Origin: Alicyclobacillus suci
GTDB taxonomy: Bacteria > Bacillota > Bacilli > Alicyclobacillales > Alicyclobacillaceae
Length of the DNA: 64,000 nucleotides
Direction: 5' to 3'
Assembly (NCBI RefSeq): GCF_017329615.1
Contig: NZ_JAFMTW010000001.1
Span: 124,001-188,000 of the forward strand
Shown: one piece after another, positions 9,597 to 18,413 of the stretch
How the letters are laid out: each line of letters begins with the position of its first letter
Position numbering within the stretch: the first letter of the stretch is position 1
Notes under the pieces: model-generated
Told to the model about the DNA's origin: nothing
Seen by the model: the letters and a program-made list of their open reading frames with translations, nothing else
Database searches by the model: none
Position numbers and translations under genes: made by a program

Positions 9597-12002
9597 TCAA
9601 TTGCGAAGCGGCTTGCCCTTGGTCAACATGTGAAGCATCCGCTGTTGCGACTTGGGTTCGCCAATCAGGCTGAGAAACGCTTCGCGCTCGAGATCAAGCA
9701 AATATGCTTCCGTCACCTCAGTCCCCCGCGGCACGTCGCCGCCCGTCAATACGCGAATGAGCTGATTGGCGATGCGCGCGTCGTGATTAGAAATGAAACC
9801 ACCGTGCAACAAGTTGTTGACACCGGTCTTTAATAGCGCAGCTCCGTCGCGGCCAATGACGCGCACCCTCTGCGGCTGGCGCGGCAAGTAACCCGTCCGT
9901 GCGAGCGACAAGGCTACCTGTTTGGCATCGTAAAGTTGATAGTCGCGATTTAGGCTGATGCCATCGGCCGCACGCAAATACCCAAGGCGCTTGGCGTCCT
10001 TCGCGCTGGTCGACACCTTCGCCATGGCAATCGTTTCAAGCGCTTTCGCAATGTAAGGGTCAGGCCGAATATCGACGCCTGGTGGGACATTTTCCATCGC
10101 GCGAAGCAGCATTTCCTTCGTTCCACCGCCTCCAGGAATGAGGCCAACACCGACCTCGACGAGGCCGATGTACGTTTCGGCATGCGCCTGCACCCTGTCG
10201 GCTGGGAAACACAGCTCAGCCCCACCACCTAGCGCCATGGCGTGCGGCGCGGCGACAACCGGCTTCGGCAGGTATTTGAGCGCCATGCCAGCGCCCTGAA
10301 ACTGCCGGATGGTAAAGTCCAGCTCATCCCAGTTCTCGTCCTGCGCTTCCATCAACATCAGCATCAGGTTGGCACCCACGCAGAAATTTTTCGCCTCGTT
10401 GTAAATCACCAAGCCATCCCAGTTCCGCTCGACCTCTTTGGCTGCAAACGCCATCATCGATACCATTTCACTGCCAATCGCCTGATTCAGCGAATGCATC
10501 TCGAGACAGACAATGCCATCCCCAATATCGATAAGGCTGGCGCCACTGTTCTGGTGAATCACGCCGTTTTTCGCCTTCGTATCGGCGAGGGACCACTTCT
10601 CCCTTGGCGTCTCAAGTGTGCGATATTCGCCGTTCCCCACGTAAAAGGAACGCCATCCCGGTTCGCGAGATCCGTAGAAACTCGATTGTCCCGCAGCCAA
10701 CAGTTGCTCGACAAAAGTTGGAATCACTTCTCCTTCGTCGCGCATGCGAGCGACCGATTTTTCCACGCCAATTGCATCCCACATTTCGTATGGGCCAAGC
10801 GTCCAGTTGAAGCCCCACTTCATGGCCTCGTCGACGGCTACAATGTCATCGGCGATGTCAAACTGCCGAGCTGCAGTGTACAGCAGTGTCCGCTTCACGA
10901 CGTCCCAGACAAACTGCGACGCCACATCTTTGCCATAGACGAGCGCTTGCAATTTGTCTTTCAAACTCTTCGCATTTTTCGCAGCCTCGAAAGACGCAGA
11001 AGAAATCTTGCGACGGGGGCGGTACGTCATCGTGGCGAGATCGAGCGCAAGAATTTCCCTTCCCTTATCCGTTTTCTCTCGTTTGAAAAACCCCTGGCCC
11101 GTCTTTTCACCGAGCCAACGGTTGGCCACCATCGTCTCAATGTAATCGGGCACTTCAAAACTTTTTTTCTCCTCAGCGTCGGTCACCGAATGCAAAACGT
11201 TCTTCGCGACATGAACAAAAGTATCAATGCCGACTAAGTCCAACGTCCGAAACGTCGCGCTCTTTGGCCGTCCTAAGACCGGTCCAGTCAACGCATCGAC
11301 TTCGTCAACGCCAAGACCGTACCGCTCCATCGCCTGCAGCGTCACAAGTAACCCGTAGGTACCAATTCGATTGGCGATGAAGTTGGGCGTATCCTTCGCG
11401 ATGACGACCCCTTTCCCCAACCGCCGTTCGGCGAATTGCTTCATCTCGGAAACGAGTTGTGCATCCGTTTCGGGCCCTGGAATAATTTCGAGCAACTTCA
11501 TATAGCGGGGCGGATTAAAGAAATGCGTTCCAAGAAACCGCTTTCTAAACGAAGAATCAAAACCTTCGACCATTTCGGCCAGAGAGATACCTGAGGTGTT
11601 GGTCGATACAATCGCGTGCTCGGGCAAAACAGCCGCCAACTTGGCAAGCACTTCGCGCTTGATATCAAGCCGCTCTACCACCGCCTCGATAACCCAGTCG
11701 CAATCCTTGAGCTGTGCCAAATCGTCTTCCATGTTGCCAATCATAATGAGCGCCTCGTCAGCTGCGTCATAAAATGCGGCGGGCTTCGCCTTGCGCGCTG
11801 CAGCGAGGCCTTTTTCCGCCAGCCGATTGCGCACCTGCCTATCCTGCAGCGTCAGCCCCTTTGCCGCTTCCTCGGGCGACAACTGATGGGGCACAATGTC
11901 GAGCAACATCACAGGAATTCCGACGTTTGCCAAATGCGCGGCAATTTGCGCGCCCATGACACCAGCCCCCAATACGGCGGCCTTTTGTACGTGTAAGCTC
12001 AC
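9597..12002 (-). CDS. fadN: 3-hydroxyacyl-CoA dehydrogenase / enoyl-CoA hydratase fusion
   Basis: 801 aa with a GTG start behind GGGAGA. The N-terminal half is an NAD-binding 3-hydroxyacyl-CoA dehydrogenase ([12 protein letters not shown] near residue 11, then STNTSGIS and [11 protein letters not shown]). The C-terminal half has an enoyl-CoA hydratase fold (oxyanion-hole segments [10 protein letters not shown] and [10 protein letters not shown]). This domain order and length are those of Bacillus FadN (YusL). It catalyses hydration and the second oxidation in beta-oxidation. First gene of the fadNAE operon, with a palindromic operator 36 bp upstream of its start. Confidence 0.94.
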   Translation of the reverse strand: MSLHVQKAAVLGAGVMGAQIAAHLANVGIPVMLLDIVPHQLSPEEAAKGLTLQDRQVRNRLAEKGLAAARKAKPAAFYDAADEALIMIGNMEDDLAQLKDCDWVIEAVVERLDIKREVLAKLAAVLPEHAIVSTNTSGISLAEMVEGFDSSFRKRFLGTHFFNPPRYMKLLEIIPGPETDAQLVSEMKQFAERRLGKGVVIAKDTPNFIANRIGTYGLLVTLQAMERYGLGVDEVDALTGPVLGRPKSATFRTLDLVGIDTFVHVAKNVLHSVTDAEEKKSFEVPDYIETMVANRWLGEKTGQGFFKREKTDKGREILALDLATMTYRPRRKISSASFEAAKNAKSLKDKLQALVYGKDVASQFVWDVVKRTLLYTAARQFDIADDIVAVDEAMKWGFNWTLGPYEMWDAIGVEKSVARMRDEGEVIPTFVEQLLAAGQSSFYGSREPGWRSFYVGNGEYRTLETPREKWSLADTKAKNGVIHQNSGASLIDIGDGIVCLEMHSLNQAIGSEMVSMMAFAAKEVERNWDGLVIYNEAKNFCVGANLMLMLMEAQDENWDELDFTIRQFQGAGMALKYLPKPVVAAPHAMALGGGAELCFPADRVQAHAETYIGLVEVGVGLIPGGGGTKEMLLRAMENVPPGVDIRPDPYIAKALETIAMAKVSTSAKDAKRLGYLRAADGISLNRDYQLYDAKQVALSLARTGYLPRQPQRVRVIGRDGAALLKTGVNNLLHGGFISNHDARIANQLIRVLTGGDVPRGTEVTEAYLLDLEREAFLSLIGEPKSQQRMLHMLTKGKPLRN

Positions 12003-12037
12003 GGTGACATCTCCCTTCGTCCACCGATGACTGACTA

Positions 12038-12051
12038 ACCGACCAGTCGGT
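12038..12051. promoter_or_regulatory. TetR-type palindrome upstream of fadN
   Basis: ACCGAC-CA-GTCGGT has perfect 6-bp arms and ends 36 bp upstream of the fadN start. ACCGAC/GTCGGT dyads are typical of TetR-family operators. It differs clearly from the FadR-type box found at 62790. Function is inferred from position and symmetry. Confidence 0.6.
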
Positions 12052-12247
12052 AGGTTTATGATGATATGTTAGCAGACGACGATACGAATGTATAGAGATC
12101 GTTTGCCGTCATCCGGATCACAAGTCATCCTCCTCGTGCATATTTCTTTGTCTTCGTGCAGAATGAAGTTGGACATATTACATCCTTATGTTTATTTCTT
12201 TATACGAGAAAGTTTGACAGAAAACCGTAATGGGTCAGGTGATAGGC

Positions 12248-13480
12248 ATGTGGCTTGCGGCTGGTATCATTGGCGTAATGGCTTTGTTAGCGTGGTTGTG
12301 GCTATTGTTGTTTCGAGGCGGCTTCTGGAGAATGTCATTGCGGCTTAGCACACAAAAAAATCGTGAGATTGTCGTTTCCAATCCCCCCGATACGTGGCCA
12401 GGCGTCTGTGCCATCGTTCCTGCGCGCAACGAAGCAGACATGCTACCGCAGACGTTGCCTGCGCTGCTCGAACAATCCTATGACGGTCCGTTCTCCGTCA
12501 TTCTGGTGGATGATCACAGTGAGGACGGCACCGCTACAATCGCCCGCAACATTGCGCAGGCTTCCAGTCATCCCGAGCGATTGACCATCATCTCTGCCGA
12601 TGCGCTTCCACCCGGGTTTGTGGGGAAAGTCTGGGCGCAGCAATGCGGGCTCCGGCACGCCCCGCACGACGCAGAGTTTATCCTGTTTACCGACGCGGAC
12701 ATTCTGCACCCAGCGCACTCAGTCGAATCCCTCGTCCGGAAGGCGCTGTCACACCCGTCGTCTGATCTCGTCTCCCTCATGGTTCGCCTCCGCATCGAGA
12801 GCTTTTGGGAGACGCTGCTCATCCCTGCCTTCGTCTACTTTTTTGCGAAACTGTACCCGTTTCGCTGGGTCGGTTCGCCGCACCGGCAGACAGCCGCTGC
12901 GGCTGGTGGCAGCATCCTGGTTCGGCACAAACTCGTCCGCCAAGATGACGGTCTGGCCCCGATTGGTGGCGCGTTGATTGACGACTGCTCCCTCGCCCAA
13001 CTGATTCAATCACGCAACGGTTCCCTGTGGCTCGGCCTCGGCGACGACGTCATCAGCCTACGCGCCTATCCAAAACTGGCAGACATCTGGAACATGGTCG
13101 CAAGGTCTGCGTTCGTCCAATTGCACTATTCCACTTGGCTGCTCATCGGTACGGTCGTGGGAATGCTTGTGCTGTACGCCTGCCCTGTGGTCTTCGGGAT
13201 TGCATCCGTCTGTCTCCTTGGCACTTCCATCCATGTGGTAGGTTGGTCGATTGCTGCCGCGACCAACCTGTGCGCATGGCTGCTCATGTCCATAAGCTTT
13301 GTCCCCATGTTACGATGGTACAAAGTCGACCTGTGGAAGGCCGCTTTACTGCCGCTCGACGGCTTCCTCTACACACTGATGACCATCGACTCAGCCCGCC
13401 GCTTTTGGCAAGGTCACACAGATGCATGGAAAGGACGGCCTTATCAGCGCAGCGAGCCGGCAGGATGGAAAAGCCGATAA
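12248..13480 (+). CDS. hpnB: hopanoid-associated GT2 glycosyltransferase (HpnB-like)
   Basis: About 410 aa. An N-terminal membrane segment precedes a GT2 domain: CAIVPARNEADMLPQTL, VDDHSEDGTA and FTDADILHP (DxD-type). QTAAAAGGSILVR and GALIDDCSLAQ follow, then several C-terminal membrane segments and a final WKGRPYQ. This arrangement is that of HpnB from hopanoid gene clusters; Alicyclobacilli make glycosylated hopanoids. It probably transfers a sugar to a lipid at the membrane. ATG at 12248 is favoured over 12230 because AGGTGA lies 6 bases upstream. No other hopanoid genes are adjacent. Confidence 0.8.
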   Translation: MWLAAGIIGVMALLAWLWLLLFRGGFWRMSLRLSTQKNREIVVSNPPDTWPGVCAIVPARNEADMLPQTLPALLEQSYDGPFSVILVDDHSEDGTATIARNIAQASSHPERLTIISADALPPGFVGKVWAQQCGLRHAPHDAEFILFTDADILHPAHSVESLVRKALSHPSSDLVSLMVRLRIESFWETLLIPAFVYFFAKLYPFRWVGSPHRQTAAAAGGSILVRHKLVRQDDGLAPIGGALIDDCSLAQLIQSRNGSLWLGLGDDVISLRAYPKLADIWNMVARSAFVQLHYSTWLLIGTVVGMLVLYACPVVFGIASVCLLGTSIHVVGWSIAAATNLCAWLLMSISFVPMLRWYKVDLWKAALLPLDGFLYTLMTIDSARRFWQGHTDAWKGRPYQRSEPAGWKSR

Positions 13481-13552
13481 TCTTTGGATGTACAATCCTG
13501 TGCTGGAGAGTCTAAATGTATCAAAATGAACCTACAGGATGTGCGATGAACG

Positions 13553-14371
13553 ATGGAAAATCAATTTGAGCATCGAATGATCCCCTTGACATCACTGACC
13601 AGTGGCCACGCCATTCGAGTGGCAGACGACGTTCTCTGTCTGCCGAATCAAATTGTCAACGTCTTATATGTCACTCACCCTTATGACTCAGGGCGATTTA
13701 CGCTCATTGACGCAGGCGTTCCGAATTCGGCAGACGAAATCATCGGTTTTGCCAAGCGACACTTTGGCCCAGATGCACGGCCAGATGCCCTTATCCTGAC
13801 GCATGGCCATTTCGATCACGTCGGCTCCATCCTCCCCCTCCTCACCTCATGGAACATGCCGGTCTATGCGCATCCGAAGGAACTGCCGTTTTTGCAAGGC
13901 CAACAAGATTACCCCCCTGCCAACCCCAATGCGGCGAGCGGCCTTGTCGCCAAACTGTCCCCCACGTTTCCGAACCAAGGCATCGATTTAGATGACCGCG
14001 TTCAGGCGCTACCTGCGGACGGCGCTATCCCGACCCTCCCCGGATGGCGCTTTATCCACACGCCCGGACACACGCCAGGTCATATCTCACTCTACCGCGA
14101 GTCAGATAAAACCTTGATTGCCGGAGACGCATTTACGACGGTAGAGCAGACATCGCTCTATGACGTCTTCACGCAAAAGCGGGAAATTCACGGCCCGCCA
14201 GCGTATTTCACACCTGACTGGGAAGCTGCATATACTTCCATGAAACAACTCGCCGGACTAGAACCCGAGTCTGCCATCACCGGACACGGGCTGCCGATGT
14301 ATGGCGACGAACTCATCGAAGGACTCCATCAATTGGCGAATGATTTTGACGCATTCTGCAACCGTGCGTAA
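13553..14371 (+). CDS. MBL-fold metallo-hydrolase
   Basis: 272 aa with the metallo-beta-lactamase metal motif THGHFDHVG (HxHxDH, about residue 83), a second His in HTPGHTPGHIS, an Asp in LIAGDAFTT and a late His in ITGHGLPM. These ligands support a dinuclear metal site. The fold covers thioesterases, lactonases and glyoxalase-II-like enzymes, so no substrate is assigned. The gene stands alone between hpnB and the M-box promoter. Confidence 0.85.
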   Translation: MENQFEHRMIPLTSLTSGHAIRVADDVLCLPNQIVNVLYVTHPYDSGRFTLIDAGVPNSADEIIGFAKRHFGPDARPDALILTHGHFDHVGSILPLLTSWNMPVYAHPKELPFLQGQQDYPPANPNAASGLVAKLSPTFPNQGIDLDDRVQALPADGAIPTLPGWRFIHTPGHTPGHISLYRESDKTLIAGDAFTTVEQTSLYDVFTQKREIHGPPAYFTPDWEAAYTSMKQLAGLEPESAITGHGLPMYGDELIEGLHQLANDFDAFCNRA

Positions 14372-14388
14372 CATCTTGCAATCAACTA

Positions 14389-14417
14389 TTGACTGAATCA
14401 TTGTAAAGTGCTAGTGT
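14389..14417 (+). promoter_or_regulatory. probable sigma-A promoter of the M-box transcript
   Basis: TTGACT (14389-14394), a 17-bp spacer, then TAGTGT (14412-14417), positioned a few bases before the riboswitch begins. The -35 box is good and the -10 is weak. Confidence 0.55.
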
Positions 14418-14424
14418 CGCTTTG

Positions 14425-14582
14425 TAATCCTCGTTAGGCGAGGCTCCTATACGAATACATGCCACTGCCCGGAAACGTGGAAACACGCCAATGGGTTGAA
14501 CAGGTATCGCCGGACTAAGGCCCTACTTAATGTGGCTGGGTGCAAACCCTACTGTCGTACAGTGCCAAAGCTCAACTAGGGG
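14425..14582 (+). promoter_or_regulatory. M-box (ykoK-type) Mg2+ riboswitch
   Basis: The conserved M-box landmarks occur in order: TCGTTAGGCGAGGCTCCTAT, ACTGCCCGGAAACGTGG, CGCCAATGGGTTGAACAGG, TATCGCCGGACTAAGG, then TGGCTGGGTGCAAACCCT and CAGTGCCAAAGCTCAACTAG. M-box RNAs bind several Mg2+ ions and, in Bacillus, favour a downstream terminator at high Mg2+. Here a terminator lies at 14628-14661 and the regulated gene is the DUF1003 membrane protein. A G-rich tail (AGGGGG, 14578-14583) can pair with CCCCCT (14629-14634) of the terminator arm, a possible switch helix. Confidence 0.93.
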
Positions 14583-14589
14583 GATTGTG

Positions 14590-14646
14590 ATGAATGTTCT
14601 GCGTCTATTTGCGTATGTGCGTCCAACACCCCCTGCGGCTTCATAA
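14590..14646 (+). CDS. candidate 18-residue leader peptide in the M-box expression platform
   Basis: ATG at 14590 with an AGGGGG ribosome site 6 nt upstream opens an 18-codon frame encoding MNVLRLFAYVRPTPPAAS, ending with TAA at 14644-14646. Codons Pro-Thr-Pro-Pro lie on the 5' arm of the terminator and the stop codon lies in its loop. A translating ribosome would therefore block terminator formation. Proline-rich Mg2+ leader peptides are known from enterobacterial mgtL, but a comparable peptide in an M-box platform is inference. It could be chance; conservation in relatives would decide. Confidence 0.45.
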   Translation: MNVLRLFAYVRPTPPAAS

Positions 14647-14661
14647 ACCAGGGGGTTTTTT
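14628..14661 (+). terminator. M-box-controlled intrinsic terminator
   Basis: CCCCCTG (14629-14635) pairs with CAGGGGG (14649-14655), followed by TTTTTT. It lies between the M-box aptamer and the DUF1003 gene and is the expected expression platform. Confidence 0.9.
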
Positions 14662-14790
14662 ATTGTCCCGAAACGGAGGTGGTCAGTGTGGACCCAGAAC
14701 CTAATTGTCGAATGTTGAAGTCAACCAGACACGACAACTTATTACAACGTGGCATGGGTCAACCTGCCACTGAAAGGGAGGGCAAATCCG

Positions 14791-15402
14791 ATGGCCATGA
14801 ACAAAGAGAAAGTATTCTATGCGCGACATGATGCCTATGACGACGAGACAATGATTGAGGGCTTCGATATTCCAATGAATCGAGACGATGTGGAACGCAT
14901 CGACCGATTGGTTGACGATTACGAAAAAAGTATTATCAGCCGCATTGATGATGAATATTTAGTCAAGACGACATTTTCCGATCGCCTTGCGGACAGCATC
15001 GCACGGTTTGGCGGAAGCTGGACCTTCATTATCTATTTTGGCGCATTTTTGGTCGCGTGGATGATTTGGAACACGCTACCTTTCACCAAGCCCTTACACT
15101 TCGATGAGCCACCGTTTATCTTACTGAACTTATGTCTGTCATTTCTCGCTGCCTTTCAGGCACCTGTAATTATGATGAGCCAGAATCGGCAAGCCGTTAG
15201 AGACAAACACGAGTCCGTCATCAACTTCGCCATTAACTACAAAGCGGAAAAAGAAGTCGACGACATCCAGAAACACTTACATCGCATTGAAGGCAACAAC
15301 GTACAGAATTTAGAAAACATCCGAAACGAGTTTCGAGAAATTCGGGCGCTCCTTTCGTCCATCGAGGCAAAACTAGACGAACATCACACGCGTTCGTCCT
15401 AA
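14791..15402 (+). CDS. DUF1003 membrane protein under M-box control
   Basis: 203 aa. A charged N-terminal region is followed by two membrane segments (FIIYFGAFLVAWMIW and ILLNLCLSFLAAFQAPV) and the DUF1003 signature IMMSQNRQAVRDK. A C-terminal coiled-coil-like stretch (KEVDDIQKHLHRIEG to the end) completes it. Biochemical function of DUF1003 is unknown; the upstream M-box implies expression at low Mg2+, so a role in divalent-cation transport or adaptation is inferred. Start at 14791 follows AAGGGAGGGC; an earlier in-frame ATG at 14749 has no ribosome site. Confidence 0.85.
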   Translation: MAMNKEKVFYARHDAYDDETMIEGFDIPMNRDDVERIDRLVDDYEKSIISRIDDEYLVKTTFSDRLADSIARFGGSWTFIIYFGAFLVAWMIWNTLPFTKPLHFDEPPFILLNLCLSFLAAFQAPVIMMSQNRQAVRDKHESVINFAINYKAEKEVDDIQKHLHRIEGNNVQNLENIRNEFREIRALLSSIEAKLDEHHTRSS

Positions 15403-15433
15403 ACTAACGTTCCGAGACGGAGGTCAGCGGACC

Positions 15434-15460
15434 ATTGATGAAGAGTCAATTGATGAAGAG
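15434..15460. repeat. short direct repeat downstream of the DUF1003 gene
   Basis: ATTGATGAAGAG occurs twice (15434-15445 and 15449-15460), separated by three bases. It lies in the 440-bp gene-free stretch 15403-15844. Confidence 0.6.
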
Positions 15461-15510
15461 CAAACCCGGCAGCACAAATCACCGATTCGAGAAAATGCAT
15501 TCATCGTTTG

Positions 15511-15563
15511 TGAAAGGGGTTATCTCAAAGTCATCGCAAAGGGCTTGAGAGATACCCCTTTCA
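15511..15563. other. long imperfect hairpin in a gene-free stretch
   Basis: TGAAAGGGGTTATCTCAAAG pairs with CTTGAGAGATACCCCTTTCA across a 13-base loop, with few mismatches. There is no T run after it, so it may be a processed terminator or an RNA structure. Otherwise nothing is recognised in 15403-15844. Confidence 0.5.
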
Positions 15564-15844
15564 GCGTGTTATTGCCTTGCTATGCACTGTGCCAGCACAG
15601 AACTGGGTGGTGGCCCTGTGGGCACGGCGGTGCTCCCAAAGGACCGGACGTGTCCCACCATGTCGTATTAAATGATTAAGTATTCTAAGCAATCTTTTCT
15701 GTTCATCCACTTGACCCTAGCCCACCCAAAATTGTCATCCCTCCCTCGTCGCGGTACACTACGTTTGATATGCATCAACGGTAAATTCCGCATCCAAACG
15801 TACATAAGGGCGTCCTATACAGAAAGTGCAAAGGAGTAGAAGCG

Positions 15845-16717
15845 ATGTACAACGTCAGAGAGTTCACTGATCAATTTAAGATGGTCGAATTGAAAAATGA
15901 AAAGAACCGTTCATGGGTACACATTTGCCCACAACGCGGTGGCATTGTCACCAGTTTTGGCGTCCATGGCATCAATCTGTTTTATCTCGACAAAGCGACA
16001 TTTTATGATGAATCCACCAATATTCGCGGCGGCAACCCCGTCTTGTTCCCCGTCTGTGGCCAGTTTATTGACGGACAGTATGAGTTAAACGGTGTCGTGT
16101 ATAAAATGAACAACCACGGAGTCGCGAGAAATAAAGCGTGGGATGTCATCGATATGAAAGCCGACGAGGAAAAAGCCTCAGTGACCCTGCGACTGCGTAG
16201 CGATGAGGAAACAAAAGCCGCATATCCATTCGATTTCGAGCTCGTTTTCGAATACATCCTGACAGGCAACGAACTAGTCATCGAGCAAAAATACATCAAT
16301 CACAGCGATGCCAAAATGCCGATGTACGCAGGGTTTCACCCGTACTTTGCAACCAAAGAGAAGAATCTCGCCTACGACACAGACGCCACATCGTATCTCG
16401 ATTACAACGACATGTTAGAAAAACCATACGAGGGCCGTATCAATCTCGCGCCGCTCGTCGAATCAGTCGCACTGCTCAACACCAAACGCCGCCAAATTTC
16501 CTTCCAGCCGCCAGAGTACGACCAGCCAATCACGCTAGAATACGGCGACGTCTTCACCAACATCCAAATCTGGTCGGTTCAAGGCAAGGACTTCGTGTGC
16601 GTCGAACCGTGGATGGCCCGAACCTACGCCATGAATACCGGCGAAGGCCTCATTCACCTCGAACCGCACCAAACGCTGAAAACATTTCTTACCATCCGCT
16701 ACGGAAACAAAGCGTAA
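15845..16717 (+). CDS. aldose 1-epimerase (mutarotase) family protein
   Basis: 290 aa. Motifs of the galactose-mutarotase fold are visible: GGNPVLFPVCG near residue 62, MNNHGVARNKAW (His of the active site) near 92, AGFHPYF (second His) near 175, and VEPWMA with a late Glu near 258. It interconverts sugar anomers or, in the YeaD-like branch, hexose-6-phosphates. The specific sugar is not deducible. It is preceded by AAAGGAGTAGAAGCG and stands alone. Confidence 0.83.
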   Translation: MYNVREFTDQFKMVELKNEKNRSWVHICPQRGGIVTSFGVHGINLFYLDKATFYDESTNIRGGNPVLFPVCGQFIDGQYELNGVVYKMNNHGVARNKAWDVIDMKADEEKASVTLRLRSDEETKAAYPFDFELVFEYILTGNELVIEQKYINHSDAKMPMYAGFHPYFATKEKNLAYDTDATSYLDYNDMLEKPYEGRINLAPLVESVALLNTKRRQISFQPPEYDQPITLEYGDVFTNIQIWSVQGKDFVCVEPWMARTYAMNTGEGLIHLEPHQTLKTFLTIRYGNKA

Positions 16718-16788
16718 CGGAACTGCGATAGCGCTGATAGAATTCATGTACTTACATCTATCCAATTCGTCGGACATATGTAGTATGT

Positions 16789-16840
16789 GAAGTAAGCCAA
16801 ACTACCACTGACTCAGCAGCAGTGGCAGCTTGGCTACTTC
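16789..16840. other. hairpin downstream of the aldose epimerase gene
   Basis: GAAGTA-GCCAA-CACTG on the left pairs with CAGTG-TGGC-TACTTC on the right. No T run follows. It may be a terminator-like or mRNA-stabilising structure for the epimerase transcript. Confidence 0.45.
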
Positions 16841-16929
16841 ACAACGTCATACAGTCGACTTCGGATAGCCAAATCGGCCATCATCTAACCTTATCTCCTC
16901 ATAGAGACAATCGTCCCAAATTTGCCCTG

Positions 16930-17172
16930 GCGAATCAACCAAATGATTCAACATTATGGCTTCCAGTCGTACGAAATCGCATGTCGAGGCAGTTACATCG
17001 TCAATCCACTAGGGAAATTTCAGTTGATCCTGTATTCGGAAAAGAGGGAATTCTCTATTCCACAACCGACTTAGACGACATTACACGTGATCACTTCGAT
17101 TTTGACGTCGCTGGACATTATCATCGAAAAAATGTGTTTGAGCATCCACGAAAACAAGTAGAGCGGCTGCCG
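16930..17172 (+). pseudogene. nitrilase remnant (C-terminal part, frameshifted)
   Basis: Two adjacent frames together resemble the C-terminal third of aliphatic nitrilases. The first frame reads CRGSYIVNPLGKF (16979-17017). The second continues with VDPVFGKEGILYSTTDL and DFDVAGHYHRKNVF (17021 onward). Intact nitrilases have IVDPLG, EGILYADIDL and DFDVxGHYxRPDVF in one frame. The frame changes near 17015. The N-terminal two thirds with the catalytic Glu-Lys-Cys are absent. I see no working gene in 16718-17321. Nearby genes of the same patch are also broken. Confidence 0.68.
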
Positions 17173-17175
17173 CAG

Positions 17176-17206
17176 AAAAACAGCCCCATCAGTGGGGGCT
17201 GTTTTT
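17176..17206 (+). terminator. terminator after the nitrilase remnant
   Basis: AAAAACAGCCCC pairs with GGGGCTGTTTTT around a 7-base loop. The symmetric T/A flanks allow use in both directions, so it may also serve the convergent dioxygenase-like gene. Confidence 0.85.
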
Positions 17207-17321
17207 CAATTGGTAGCACAGATTTCCTCGCATTGCTTCAGGCGTTAGATGGTCAGCGTAGTCTCACAGACTGACAAGTTACGCACACAAAAATTAACGA
17301 CCCGTGTCAAGGAATTAGCCA

Positions 17322-18289
17322 TTAAACACGGAATGTAAATTGAATATCCAACGTGCGCAGATACGTCTGCAGGCCCGCGTCCTGAACTGGTAAAATGTAA
17401 GCTGGCTCATTCGATTCGTTATGATGCGAATGCCACATGCCTGGTGGGGTTACAAACGCTTTCCCAGGCTCCCAGTCAACTCGAATGGGATCAATAATCT
17501 GTTTGGTCTTCCTATCAATATGCTCGCCCAAGAGTGTATAAACCCCTGGTTTACAGTCGACGACGAAGTCTAGCGCAACAGATTTGTGACTGTGTGGATA
17601 CTGTACTTCTCCCGCTGACACGATGCCAAACATCGCCCACAACGTATGCGTAATGGTAAGCGTCTGATCAAACGCAGCGTTGTTCAATAAAACAGACACC
17701 CGATTCTTGTTCGTCGCCCCTGGTGCAGACATCACCTTGCGAAGTTCTTCACGCACGACATCCCCTGCAAACAGCGTAGGGCGAAACCGAGGCTCCGCCG
17801 CCGTAACACCAAGATAGCTAAGAATCGGATTGTCGTGCACATAGTAAAACGTAGCGTCCTGCCGCGCGAAATGCCGACTCACTGATTTTGCGGGCAATGT
17901 AAAGAAATCCCCGGCACGCCAATCCAACCGTTCCCCGCCTACCTCAGTATGTCCTTCACCTGAGATGACATAGTATAATTCGCTTGTCGCATTTGGCTTG
18001 GTTGTGATTTCGTCACCAGCCAAAATACGAACAAAATTCGCTAGGAGTGCTGGACTAGTCGCCGGGTAGTCAGTTCGTAAGTCAGCAGAGAGGTCAAGCT
18101 GGACAATTCGCGTGTTTCCCGTGTTGTAAAGACTTGCGGGAAATTCTGTCGGTGTGATGGGCGTAATCGCGCCAGAGCCAAGTGGTCTGCCGCCTTCGAA
18201 TACTCGTATAATTTCGCATCCCCTGCCCAGTTTTCGCGAACTTCACCAACAGTCAGTTGCCCGGATGGGCGCTGAGAAACTGTCGTCAT
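17322..18289 (-). pseudogene. gentisate-1,2-dioxygenase-like bicupin, one-base frameshift
   Basis: Two minus-strand frames join into one bicupin of about 320 residues. The first (18289 to about 18160) starts MTTVSQRPSGQL and reaches ALARLRP. The second continues PITPTEFPASLYNTGN and holds the first cupin (SELYYVISGEGHTEVGG) and the second (VQYPHSHKSVALDF ... PPGMWHSHHNE). Frames change within the short run at 18157-18163, where one base is missing relative to a continuous reading. Bicupins of this type open aromatic rings such as gentisate with Fe(II). All cupin His residues appear intact, so the lesion may be recent or a sequencing error. Confidence 0.72.
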
Positions 18290-18413
18290 CTGAATCCCTC
18301 CTTACATGCTTTCTCTTCCATGCTATGACATGGCAGAATGTTGCGTCTAATATAAATCTGTACTATCAGTTAGTCGCAACGCGAATCATTCGCAGCAAAA
18401 TGGGGTGTTGGCC

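Noticed and set aside
10242..11237. 331-codon frame antisense to fadN
   Set aside because: Shadow of the fadN reading; composition rich in His/Arg, no start signal.
16822..17274. Intact 150-codon gene
   Set aside because: Only the second part resembles a protein family (nitrilase end), and the matching upstream part is in another frame; treated as a remnant.
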